Positions 1 to 6,793 of a stretch of 10,154 nt of DNA are shown one piece after another. The DNA is taken from contig PIXW01000241.1 of assembly GCA_003601535.1 (NCBI GenBank), positions 1 to 10,154 on the forward strand, in the 5' to 3' direction. Each line of letters begins with the position of its first letter. The stretch's first letter is position 1. Source of the DNA: ANME-2 cluster archaeon (GTDB lineage: Archaea; Halobacteriota; Methanosarcinia; Methanosarcinales; Methanogasteraceae). The position numbers were made by a program, and so were the translations under genes. The notes beneath the pieces were generated by a model that was given only the letters and a program-made list of their open reading frames with translations, was not told the DNA's origin and made no database searches.

Positions 1-1457
1 ACCATCCCGATGACCTTCCGGTTAGAATCGATCACAGGGAGTGCTGAAATCTTATGTTTCTCCATCTTCCGTGCCGCAATCTCGATAAACTCATCTGGCG
101 TGCTCGTGATCACGTTTTTTGTCATGACATTCTTGACCGTGCTGCCGTCGCCGCGTGCTACTGCTTTTGAGACATCCCATGATGTGACGATCCCGATTAA
201 GGTGCCGTCCTCTGAAAGCACAGGTAGATGGTTGAAATTGCCCTTGATGATCAGTTCGGCAGCCTGTTTGATACCAGCGTGACTGTGAATGGTGCGCACA
301 CATTCTGACATTGCGTCCTGCACAAGCAGTTGCTCACGAACCTCCCGCATCGGCTTTGTTGTGCCGCGTACCGGCAACCTTTCGGCAGGGGCGCTGAGTA
401 CGAACTCGCCATCCGCAATCCATCGTTTCAGTTCGTTCGCAATCTCTCGTGCGAGATAGAAGCTCGAAAGCGGAGAAGTTCGCACCTCTTTCCCATCAAT
501 ATCAACGATTCCTGACCTGAGTTCCTCGTACGTAACCTCCCGCACCACAGGATGAGTCCGTCTTGGAACGCCATAATCCAGAATCTCTGTCGTGATTTCG
601 GCATCGCTGACCCCTGCTGCGATAGCGATATCCTCGTTTAAGATCGGTATCGGAACGCCGATTCCAACATACATGCTGATGCCGTATTTGTGGAACAGGG
701 CGCCGCGCACGTATCTCGCACTCATATTCTTGAGATTGCCGCAGGTCATCAGCGTTCCGAAACCATTATCAGGATCGTGCTGGGTTCCGTTTCCGATCAC
801 ATAGCCCTGCCCCCCTCCGATAAATATTCTTGTGCCGATGCCAATCGTCCTGAAATTGGGGTCATTTGAGATCGGTGAGAGGACGCCGGATCCTGAGTAC
901 GTGACATTGCCAAATTCCGGCAGGAGTGTTCCCATGTATGTGTAAAAGACGCGCCTTGCTGAGTTTGTTGCGGCAGCATACCGCTGATACGCATTTCTCG
1001 GGTTCAGCATCACTGCCTGATTCAGATCATCGATTGCGACTCTGGTATCGAGCATCCTTCGCGGATAGCAGTCTGTTCCTGACGATTCCGCATGCAGATC
1101 GATCTCTCTTCCCGCGATCAGATCCTCGATCACATGCCCGCCCCCATACGATTCATCCGATTCGGATACCTGTGTTGCACCGAGATAGGCATCCACGGCT
1201 GCAAGGCTTGTGTACGCCTCAACATCGTTCAGATAGACGCGCTGCATCCGGATTGGCGGATCAGGGTGCCCAAAATTTAAGAAGACGCCTGATGAGCACA
1301 TCGCCCCGAATGTGCCTGTGGTGACCACATCGACTTCCCGCACCGCCTGCTCTGCGCTGTGTTCCCGCATGTAATCGGTCATCTCTTCTGCTGTAAGGAC
1401 GAGGGCGCTGCCATCCTTGATCTTCTCGTTTATCTCTGATACCGTTTTCGCTGCCAT
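1..1457 (-). CDS. Homocysteine biosynthesis protein (HcyBio/DUF39) with C-terminal CBS domains, 3' end cut off by the window
   Basis: The protein has 485 whole codons from ATG at 1457 and runs off base 1. Residues 1 to about 370 read as the HcyBio/DUF39 family, which in methanogens takes part in making homocysteine from sulfide and aspartate semialdehyde through protein-bound persulfide. Visible family-like stretches are GTFGAMCSSG (48-57), a Cys in GTDCYPRR (127-134) and the Gly-rich IFIGGGQGY (211-219). C54 and C130 are candidate sulfur-carrying residues; that role is inferred. Residues about 378-435 form one CBS domain (NHLPVLSEDGTLIGIVT) and about 440 onward a second one (SALPVIDSNRKVIGM), so an adenosyl-ligand-sensing pair is likely. 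The start is supported by a TATA-like box about 30 bases upstream and by the lack of similarity further up. The NIL/ferredoxin partner often found next to this family is not in the window and could lie beyond base 1. Confidence 0.9.
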   Translation of the reverse strand, partial: MAAKTVSEINEKIKDGSALVLTAEEMTDYMREHSAEQAVREVDVVTTGTFGAMCSSGVFLNFGHPDPPIRMQRVYLNDVEAYTSLAAVDAYLGATQVSESDESYGGGHVIEDLIAGREIDLHAESSGTDCYPRRMLDTRVAIDDLNQAVMLNPRNAYQRYAAATNSARRVFYTYMGTLLPEFGNVTYSGSGVLSPISNDPNFRTIGIGTRIFIGGGQGYVIGNGTQHDPDNGFGTLMTCGNLKNMSARYVRGALFHKYGISMYVGIGVPIPILNEDIAIAAGVSDAEITTEILDYGVPRRTHPVVREVTYEELRSGIVDIDGKEVRTSPLSSFYLAREIANELKRWIADGEFVLSAPAERLPVRGTTKPMREVREQLLVQDAMSECVRTIHSHAGIKQAAELIIKGNFNHLPVLSEDGTLIGIVTSWDVSKAVARGDGSTVKNVMTKNVITSTPDEFIEIAARKMEKHKISALPVIDSNRKVIGM

Positions 1458-1487
1458 GTATAGTTATGTGATAATCGGATTCATCCT

Positions 1488-1495
1488 ACTTATAG
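1488..1495 (-). promoter_or_regulatory. TATA-like box of the homocysteine biosynthesis gene
   Basis: On the minus strand this reads CTATAAGT, 31 to 38 bases before the ATG at 1457, within the 62-base gap after the threonylcarbamoyl-AMP synthase gene. An archaeal TATA box lies about 25 bases before the transcript start, so the mRNA would have a leader of only a few bases. No Shine-Dalgarno sequence is seen before this ATG, which fits a nearly leaderless message. Confidence 0.4.
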
Positions 1496-1519
1496 ACATT
1501 CTGTTTTCAACCACAACCA

Positions 1520-2119
1520 CTAACAACCAGTCAAAACGTCCAGACACGCCTGATACCCTGCGCCCTTCCGAAGAATCCGCATATCCACCAGATCGATGAC
1601 GGTTGAAGCAGTCCCGTACCTGCACCGTCCACCATCGACCGTATAATCCACATCATGGAGAAGAGCGCGGCTGATCTCACGGACCTCACGCGCTGGCGGC
1701 TCTCCACTCCGATTGGCACTGGTGGATGTGATCGGTGTTCCTGCCAGATCGATCAACCTGAGCGTCATCTCATGGTCAGGATACCGGATCCCGACCTTAT
1801 CAGAGCCGGCAGTGAGAATATCCGGAACAACCGGCTTTTTCTTGAGAATCACCGTGACCGGACCCGGAAGGAGTTTTTGGATCGTCGCCATATCGCAGAT
1901 TGCAACATCCTCGATCATCTCGTAACCGGATACTGCAAGCGACATGGCGAGAGTTCTCTTCTTGATTGCAAATACTCGCCGCACCGCAGGTTTGGACAAT
2001 GCGTCTGCGCCGATGCCGTATACGGTCTCGGTCGGATAGATCACGACGCCACCTCTTCGGATGATCTCTGCTGCGATGCGAACGTCTGATACTTCTGTTA
2101 CTTCTGTCACTTCTTCCAT
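1520..2119 (-). CDS. Threonylcarbamoyl-AMP synthase, YrdC/TsaC (short Sua5) type
   Basis: This 199-residue protein belongs to the YrdC family. The family makes threonylcarbamoyl-AMP from threonine, bicarbonate and ATP, the first step of t6A at position 37 of ANN-decoding tRNAs. Family marks are YPTETVYGIG (28-37), KKR (53-55), LPGPVTVILK (84-93), GIRYPDH (110-116), STSAN (132-136) and STVIDL (172-177). The length fits the single-domain form without the C-terminal Sua5 domain. ATG at 2119 is chosen because the longer reading from 2296 would overlap cbiE-pheA by 138 bases and add 59 residues unlike any YrdC. The loop after the catalytic Lys-Arg reads TLAMSLAV where the family usually has PLSMPLSV-like residues, so two prolines and a serine are replaced. 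The N-terminus holds a small VTE repeat. A YciO-type paralogue is the alternative. It is divergent from cbiE-pheA with 39 bases between. Confidence 0.9.
   Translation of the reverse strand: MEEVTEVTEVSDVRIAAEIIRRGGVVIYPTETVYGIGADALSKPAVRRVFAIKKRTLAMSLAVSGYEMIEDVAICDMATIQKLLPGPVTVILKKKPVVPDILTAGSDKVGIRYPDHEMTLRLIDLAGTPITSTSANRSGEPPAREVREISRALLHDVDYTVDGGRCRYGTASTVIDLVDMRILRKGAGYQACLDVLTGC
2091..2117. repeat. Three 9-base tandem units at the start of the YrdC-type gene
   Basis: On the plus strand the units are ACTTCTGTT, ACTTCTGTC and ACTTCTTCC, the last one diverged. They encode the Val-Thr-Glu repeats of residues 2-10 on the minus strand. The region precedes the YrdC fold, so copy-number change would be tolerated. 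It is most likely replication slippage in a dispensable N-terminus. Confidence 0.6.
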
Positions 2120-2158
2120 CAATACTGTTTTAATATCACTCCGGCAAAAGCATTCACA
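2120..2158. promoter_or_regulatory. 39-base divergent promoter region between the YrdC-type gene and cbiE-pheA
   Basis: The gap separates two divergent start codons (2119 minus, 2159 plus). The AT-rich run TTTAATAT at 2128-2135 lies 24 to 31 bases before the cbiE-pheA ATG, the right distance for a TATA box of a leaderless or almost leaderless transcript. For the minus-strand gene the same run is only about 9-16 bases from the start, too close for a normal TATA box, so that promoter may lie inside the cbiE-pheA coding sequence. No clear Shine-Dalgarno sequence precedes the plus-strand ATG. Confidence 0.4.
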
Positions 2159-3550
2159 ATGAAGATCGTAGGCGTTGGAGCAGGCAGAAATCTGCTGACA
2201 CTGGAAGCAAAGGATGCGATCGAGAATGCATCTGCAGTCTATGGATCGAAACGTGCGATCCAACTGGTGAACGATCACATCAAGAGCACTTGCCATGAGA
2301 TCAAGGATTATCGAAGGATATCTGAACTGCCTGATGGTGCCGTGGTACTCTCAACAGGCGATCCCATGCTATCAGGTCTCGGACGGTTTGCGAAACCGGA
2401 TGACGATATCATACCAGGCATATCCTCACTTCAGATCGCATGTGCGAGGCTCAGGATAGAGCAGACTGAGATTGCAGCGATTACAGCACATGCACGGGAT
2501 ATCGTTCATGTCAGAGAACTGATTCTTCGCGAACTGAGCCTCGAAAAAACCGTATTTATCCTCCCTGATGCACGATTCGATCTGCATGAGATCTCGAAAT
2601 TCTTGCTGGATCATGGATTATCGGTTCCTGTTGCAGTATGCGAACGATTGGGATATCCGGATGAGCGGATTGTGATCGGCACGACTGAAGAACCCCCTGA
2701 TGTCAAATCCGATCTCTTCTCTCTCGTGATCGGTGATGCGATCAACCACAGAACAGTGATCGGAGTACTTGGACCCGAGGGAACATTCAGCGAACAAGCA
2801 GCAACGAAATGGATCGATCTGCCATCAACGTTCAGATATTTTGATGATATCGCTGAGATCGTATCTTCTGTCGGAAAGAGCATCGATCTTGGTGTTATCC
2901 CGGTAGAGAACTCCCTTGAAGGTTCGGTTGGATCTACACTCGATGCGCTACTGAAATATCCTGTAACGATCGTTGGCGAGATCAATCTGCCAGTACGGCA
3001 CTGCCTGCTTGCAAAGAGCGGGACTATCCGGACGGTTGCATCTCATCCACAGGCGATTGCTCAGTGCAGGCGCTTTTTGCATGACCACTTCAGCGATGCG
3101 GATATCCAGGTAACAGCGAGCACCGCGCAGGCTGCAAGATTTGCATCAACCCACGATGGGGTTGCAGCGATCGCATCTGAAGAAACAGCGCTGAGATACG
3201 GGCTTGATATCCTCTTTCGAGACATACAGGAGAGTAATGAAAACCATACCAGATTTATCGTGCTCGGAACCGATACGCCAGCACCAACCGGACAGGATAA
3301 GACATCGATCATCGTGGATCTGCGGAAGGATCGCCCAGGCGCACTCTATGAACTGCTTGGTGAGTTCGCATCGCGGAATATCAATCTTACGAAGATCGAG
3401 TCACGCCCAACAAAGAAGGCACTCGGAGATTATCTCTTTTATATCGATCTGGAGGGGCATATTCATGATGATAAGATCCATGATGCCATGCAGTCGATCA
3501 GGGGAATGGTTGCGATGATAAAGGTGCTCGGGTCGTATCCGCAAGCGTGA
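2159..3550 (+). CDS. Fused cobalt-precorrin-7 C5-methyltransferase (CbiE) and prephenate dehydratase with ACT domain (PheA)
   Basis: One open frame of 463 residues holds two enzymes of unrelated pathways. Residues 1 to about 192 are a CbiE-type tetrapyrrole methylase that uses S-adenosylmethionine in anaerobic cobalamin synthesis: VGVGAGR (4-10), STGDP (65-69), IIPGISSLQIA (84-94), CERLGYPDERIVIGT (161-175). Residues about 200 to 463 are a full prephenate dehydratase, converting prephenate to phenylpyruvate for phenylalanine: GVLGPEGTFSE (202-212), PVENSLEGSV (248-257), SHPQAIAQC (295-303) and the catalytic TRF at 364-366. An ACT domain follows, about 381-460, with GALY (394-397) and ESRP (414-417), the usual phenylalanine-binding motifs for feedback inhibition. 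Each half has about the normal length of a stand-alone enzyme and there is almost no linker. A GTG at 2756 (codon 200) falls exactly where a separate PheA would begin, so internal initiation is possible. No CbiT domain is present. Confidence 0.93.
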   Translation: MKIVGVGAGRNLLTLEAKDAIENASAVYGSKRAIQLVNDHIKSTCHEIKDYRRISELPDGAVVLSTGDPMLSGLGRFAKPDDDIIPGISSLQIACARLRIEQTEIAAITAHARDIVHVRELILRELSLEKTVFILPDARFDLHEISKFLLDHGLSVPVAVCERLGYPDERIVIGTTEEPPDVKSDLFSLVIGDAINHRTVIGVLGPEGTFSEQAATKWIDLPSTFRYFDDIAEIVSSVGKSIDLGVIPVENSLEGSVGSTLDALLKYPVTIVGEINLPVRHCLLAKSGTIRTVASHPQAIAQCRRFLHDHFSDADIQVTASTAQAARFASTHDGVAAIASEETALRYGLDILFRDIQESNENHTRFIVLGTDTPAPTGQDKTSIIVDLRKDRPGALYELLGEFASRNINLTKIESRPTKKALGDYLFYIDLEGHIHDDKIHDAMQSIRGMVAMIKVLGSYPQA

Positions 3551-3572
3551 AATACGATACAAACGGTCTTCG

Positions 3573-4175
3573 TTATCTCAAATTATCTATAAACGATATC
3601 AGATCATCCAGTTCATCAGAATTAAAATTCCAATAACCTTTTTGAGCACCTACCCCTACGGAATTTGCAATTTCTGGCATAGCAGCTAAAAATACTTGTG
3701 CCTTTGCTTTTGCCATAACCTGTGGGGGATCTCTCAATCCTGATGCGCAATCGATAAAAACGTTCGCGCACTCCATTGCAGGTTGCTCGTCAACCGTTTT
3801 TAAACATAAATCCTCCAACATGCCGGTATCAGAATTGCCGGGCATGATGAAAATCCCTATTCTGGGGTTACCATCGGAAAACTGATTTATTTGGCTGGGC
3901 GGCTCCAAATCTTGACCCTTCAAAATATCTCTTATACTTTCAAATGCCGCATTGGCATCCGTATCAGCGTCGCGAATTATCGCAAAAACTTCCACATCTG
4001 AAAACCCAGTCGTTCTGACCAAGGCAGGCAACTTGGATTTGAATTGGTATTTTCCTCCAACATCGCGTACTTCGACATCATCGGTAATTCCTAAATGCTT
4101 TAATAAAGCATCGAAAAAATTAACCTCATCTTTTCCTTCGACAGCTAAAACCTTCTTTTCACGAATAGGTTCCAT
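3573..4175 (-). CDS. Toprim-like protein, DUF3226-type, partner of the upstream ATPase
   Basis: This 200-residue protein has a Toprim-like pattern: VEGKDE near the start (12-17, acidic E13), an acidic RDADTD (68-73), PGNSDTGMLEDL (112-123) and a C-terminal KGYWNF (179-184), which together match DUF3226. Toprim folds bind metal and often cleave or nick nucleic acid; activity here is inferred. ATG at 4175 is chosen over the in-frame GTG at 4190 because a strong Shine-Dalgarno GGGAGGT (4182-4188) lies 6 bases before it. The ATG shares one base with the stop of the ATPase gene (TGATG), so translation should be coupled and the two proteins probably work together. Its base composition is AT-richer and far poorer in GATC than the flanking genes. 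It ends 22 bases from the convergent cbiE-pheA stop. In two-gene OLD-like defence modules such as PARIS, a small Toprim protein is paired with an ATPase in the same way. Confidence 0.85.
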   Translation of the reverse strand: MEPIREKKVLAVEGKDEVNFFDALLKHLGITDDVEVRDVGGKYQFKSKLPALVRTTGFSDVEVFAIIRDADTDANAAFESIRDILKGQDLEPPSQINQFSDGNPRIGIFIMPGNSDTGMLEDLCLKTVDEQPAMECANVFIDCASGLRDPPQVMAKAKAQVFLAAMPEIANSVGVGAQKGYWNFNSDELDDLISFIDNLR

Positions 4176-5251
4176 CAACGTACCTCCCACTCACGATCAA
4201 GAGACGCCTCAAGTACGCTATGATCATAACTCACTGCTCTAAAATTATCATCTTTCCCTTCAATCCTATACAGCCTTATATCATCGTTATTTTGGACTAT
4301 TCGTGAATAAGAAGAAGCGAAAGCTTTGATGCACTCTATAGAATGAGTCGCAGTAAATATCTGAACATTGAACTCCTTTGCAGATTCAAAAATGGCATCC
4401 CACAAAATTTCCTGTGATAAGTGGTGAAGTCCATTCTCTATTTCATCGATCAGGACAATTCCATCCTGCGCGTCTAAGATAGCCAATATAATAGATACAA
4501 GTCTAAACATACCGTCTCCCATAACATTTAGGGGTAACAATCGATCAAGCCCAATATCACAATACACTATTCCATCTGCTCCCAACGACAGACCAACCAG
4601 TGAGGGCTCTATCTGACGTAATACCTTGACAATCCTATCAGTCTGTTTTCTTATCTGAATGTCATTAAACCGTGCACCTATATCTCCGGAAATAGTTTTT
4701 GCATTGATGAATACACCTCTTAATGTTTCTTGGTGCTCCTTTGGCATCTTAAATTCTATTCCGGTACCTGTTGCGATGATTTTTGTAGTGATGGGTCTTT
4801 TAGATTTTTTATCTCTACTTTTTACAAAAGAATATTCTAAAATCAGACCATCTACAACCGGTATCGCTCCCGTATAACTACCCTTGATGTCAATCAATTC
4901 TTTACCAATTGTAGTCCTGGATAATGTAACAGATTTCATATTAGGTCTAATTATCAAATTCCTCTTTTCTCTCGGCTTATCCAATTCACCTGATAGTTTA
5001 ATATCCGAATTAATATCCAGTCTGTTGAAGAACACTCTCCACGCGTTTTCATCAATTATGTCAAAATCTCTAAATCCATTTATTTTCAGAGGCAACTGAG
5101 GGTTGGTTGGTCCCGTAAGGAGGAACAAACTTTCTAAAATGGTTGTTTTACCACAATTATTTTTTCCTACAAATAAATTAACCTGTCGGAAATCGTCTAC
5201 TTCTAAGTGTTTTATCCCTCTAAAACCGTTAATCGTGAGTTTTTTATACAT
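4175..5251 (-). CDS. OLD/AAA_15-like ABC-type ATPase, first gene of a putative two-gene defence cassette
   Basis: The 358-residue protein opens with the RecF/OLD-like LTINGFRGIKHLEVDDF. Walker A is GKNNCGKT (29-36), followed by ILESL, typical of AAA_15/AAA_21 overcoming-lysogeny-defect ATPases. MGDGMFRL (244-251) stands where the ABC signature is expected, Walker B is IVLIDEIENGLHH (265-277, with D269 and E270), and the switch histidine lies in FTATHS (299-304, H303). The length leaves no room for a fused Toprim nuclease; that function sits in the next gene, coupled through TGATG. Such ATPases form clamp-like dimers that sense phage or DNA signals and control an effector, as in PARIS, Gabija or retron-linked systems; the role here is inferred from this architecture. 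The gene is AT-rich with codon use unlike its neighbours, suggesting transfer. A TATA-like box and AAGGAAT lie before the ATG. A housekeeping SMC-like role is less likely but not excluded. Confidence 0.88.
   Translation of the reverse strand: MYKKLTINGFRGIKHLEVDDFRQVNLFVGKNNCGKTTILESLFLLTGPTNPQLPLKINGFRDFDIIDENAWRVFFNRLDINSDIKLSGELDKPREKRNLIIRPNMKSVTLSRTTIGKELIDIKGSYTGAIPVVDGLILEYSFVKSRDKKSKRPITTKIIATGTGIEFKMPKEHQETLRGVFINAKTISGDIGARFNDIQIRKQTDRIVKVLRQIEPSLVGLSLGADGIVYCDIGLDRLLPLNVMGDGMFRLVSIILAILDAQDGIVLIDEIENGLHHLSQEILWDAIFESAKEFNVQIFTATHSIECIKAFASSYSRIVQNNDDIRLYRIEGKDDNFRAVSYDHSVLEASLDREWEVR
4182..4188 (-). promoter_or_regulatory. Shine-Dalgarno that fixes the start of the Toprim-like gene
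   Basis: The minus strand reads GGGAGGT, 6 bases before ATG at 4175 and inside the last codons of the ATPase gene. It is the clearest ribosome binding site in the window. It argues against the GTG at 4190, which lies upstream of it. Confidence 0.75.
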
Positions 5252-5429
5252 TTTCTATTCCTTTGATGTTAGTTCTTATAATTAGTTTGAACATACACCA
5301 CACATAACCATTTCGAACGCAGTCTTTCATGTATCTATGGGCAGTGGTTGGTGTAAGGAGTTAAAAGGATTTTTAATGTATGAACACAATCAGTAGTAAT
5401 GTGTGCATAAATCGGGGCGGCAAGGCAGC
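5252..5429. promoter_or_regulatory. Divergent intergenic region between the ATPase gene and pyrB
   Basis: This 178-base gap should carry promoters for both directions. For the ATPase gene (minus) the box ATTATAAG is at 5275-5282, 24-31 bases before its ATG, with a purine-rich AAGGAAT close to the start. For pyrB (plus) the AT-rich TTTTTAATGTAT at 5370-5381, preceded by AAAAGG, is the best TATA/BRE candidate, placing the transcript start near 5400 and a leader of about 30 bases. An imperfect inverted repeat lies between them: ACACCA (5295-5300) plus ACCA (5307-5310) against TGGTTGGTGT (5345-5354). The right end of the probable insertion should fall in this gap. No flanking direct repeat was found by eye. 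Confidence 0.4.
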
Positions 5430-6335
5430 ATGATACGGCACGTAATCAACATAACGGATCTTTCACGCGATGAGATCGACCGGATCCTTGACCGTGCCGC
5501 AGAGCTCGAACCAATCGCGCACCGCGGATCGTCAAATATCCTGTCAGGCAGAATACTTGCGACGCTCTTCTATGAACCGAGCACCAGAACCCGATTGTCA
5601 TTCGATGCAGCAATGAAACGGCTTGGGGGGGATGTCATCGATTTTGGTCCGATTGAATCCTCATCGATTGCAAAGGGTGAGAATCTTGCAGATACCATCT
5701 CTGTTATCAGCGGGTATGCGGATGCGATCGTGCTCCGTCATCCAAAAGAGGGTGCAGCACGGATGGCATCTGAATTCTCATCGGTTCCTGTGATCAATGC
5801 TGGCGATGGCGCAGGGCAGCATCCAACACAGACGCTTCTGGATTTGTATACGATACGAAAGGAATCCCATTTAAGTAACGTGAAAATCGCACTTGTTGGC
5901 GATCTCAGGTATGGGAGAACCGTTCATTCACTCGCTCATGCACTTTCCCTGTACAATGCCCGGATATATCTTGTTTCGCCGGATCAATTGCAGATGCCGG
6001 ATTCGATAAAGGGCGATCTGATCAATAGCGGGACAAGAATTACAGAAACAACCGATATCGATGATATTATCGATGTGGTGGATGTACTGTATCTCACAAG
6101 AATTCAGAAGGAGCGGTTTCCGGATCCAGGCGAATATCAGATGGTTGCCGGAAGTTACCGGATAACAAATGAAACCTTAAGAAATGTGAAAGATGATCTG
6201 ATCATCATGCACCCGCTTCCAAGGGCAGGTGAGATCGATTGCGAGGTTGATGCGAGCAAACATGCGATATACTTCAAACAATCGTTCTATGGAGTACCTG
6301 TGCGCATGGCGATTCTCTCGATGGTGATGGAATGA
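5430..6335 (+). CDS. pyrB: Aspartate carbamoyltransferase catalytic subunit
   Basis: The 301-residue enzyme joins carbamoyl phosphate and aspartate to give carbamoyl-aspartate, the committed step of pyrimidine synthesis, in the cytoplasm. The carbamoyl-phosphate loop STRTR is at 51-55, the 80s loop with the catalytic lysine is SSSIAKGE (77-84, K82), RHP is at 103-105, HPTQTLLD at 131-138, GDLRYGRTVHSL at 157-168 and HPLPR at 261-265. Length and motif order are normal for the family. ATG at 5430 gives the usual archaeal beginning (HVINITDLSRDEID); the in-frame GTG at 5403 would add nine residues unlike the family. The stop overlaps the pyrI start by 4 bases, so the two subunits are made together. 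The gene is divergent from the ATPase cassette. Confidence 0.97.
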   Translation: MIRHVINITDLSRDEIDRILDRAAELEPIAHRGSSNILSGRILATLFYEPSTRTRLSFDAAMKRLGGDVIDFGPIESSSIAKGENLADTISVISGYADAIVLRHPKEGAARMASEFSSVPVINAGDGAGQHPTQTLLDLYTIRKESHLSNVKIALVGDLRYGRTVHSLAHALSLYNARIYLVSPDQLQMPDSIKGDLINSGTRITETTDIDDIIDVVDVLYLTRIQKERFPDPGEYQMVAGSYRITNETLRNVKDDLIIMHPLPRAGEIDCEVDASKHAIYFKQSFYGVPVRMAILSMVME

Positions 6336-6793
6336 AACAGGAGGAAATAGGATTACGGGTTCGAAGGATCAAGCATGGTACAGTGATCGATCACATCGCT
6401 GCGGGACAGGCACTGAATGTACTGCGCATTCTCGGCATCACGGATCGGTCGAATGAAGTGGTGAGCGTGGTCATGAATGTCTCAGACCGAAAAAAGGATA
6501 TCGTTAAGATCGAAGATCGGGAATTGAAGCCAGAGGAAGTGGATAAAATCGCATTGATCTCACCTGATGCGACCATCAACATCATACGTGATTACGAGGT
6601 CGTGGCGAAGCACAGGGTGATCCTCCCATCGCAGATCGAGGGCGTGGTCAGGTGCATGAATCCGAACTGCATCACAAATACCGATGAGCCTGTCAGACCA
6701 AGGTTTGTGATACATCGCAACGATGCGGTTGAACTGCACTGCGTATACTGCGGAAGGGTGATTTCGGAGCGGATCGCAGATTTTCTTATTTGA
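6332..6793 (+). CDS. pyrI: Aspartate carbamoyltransferase regulatory subunit
   Basis: The 153-residue protein is the allosteric partner of PyrB; the two form the PyrB-PyrI holoenzyme in which nucleotides bound to PyrI raise or lower activity. RIKHGTVIDHI (12-22) starts the nucleotide-binding domain, and LNVLRILGI (28-36) follows. The C-terminal zinc domain shows all four cysteines, C108 and C113 (CMNPNC) with C137 and C140 (CVYC), which contact the catalytic subunit. The length matches the family. The ATG lies in an ATGA overlap with the pyrB stop, and GGTGAT just before it can pair with the archaeal 16S rRNA end. Two GC-rich inverted repeats lie 10 to 74 bases after the stop. Confidence 0.97.
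   Translation: MKQEEIGLRVRRIKHGTVIDHIAAGQALNVLRILGITDRSNEVVSVVMNVSDRKKDIVKIEDRELKPEEVDKIALISPDATINIIRDYEVVAKHRVILPSQIEGVVRCMNPNCITNTDEPVRPRFVIHRNDAVELHCVYCGRVISERIADFLI

Noticed and set aside
926..1324. 132-codon plus-strand frame antisense to the homocysteine biosynthesis gene
   Set aside because: It lies wholly within a well-recognised gene on the other strand and shows no domain.
1655..2089. 144-codon plus-strand frame antisense to the YrdC-type gene
   Set aside because: It is a shadow frame without recognisable motifs; the minus-strand YrdC motifs are decisive.
1520..2296. A longer start (2296) for the YrdC-type gene
   Set aside because: The extra 59 residues are Cys-rich and unlike YrdC, and they overlap the cbiE-pheA coding sequence; ATG at 2119 gives the normal family length.
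4176..4190. GTG at 4190 as the start of the Toprim-like gene
   Set aside because: The strong Shine-Dalgarno GGGAGGT lies downstream of it and points to ATG at 4175.
5403..5429. GTG at 5403 as the pyrB start
   Set aside because: It adds nine residues not found in the family; ATG at 5430 gives the usual N-terminus.
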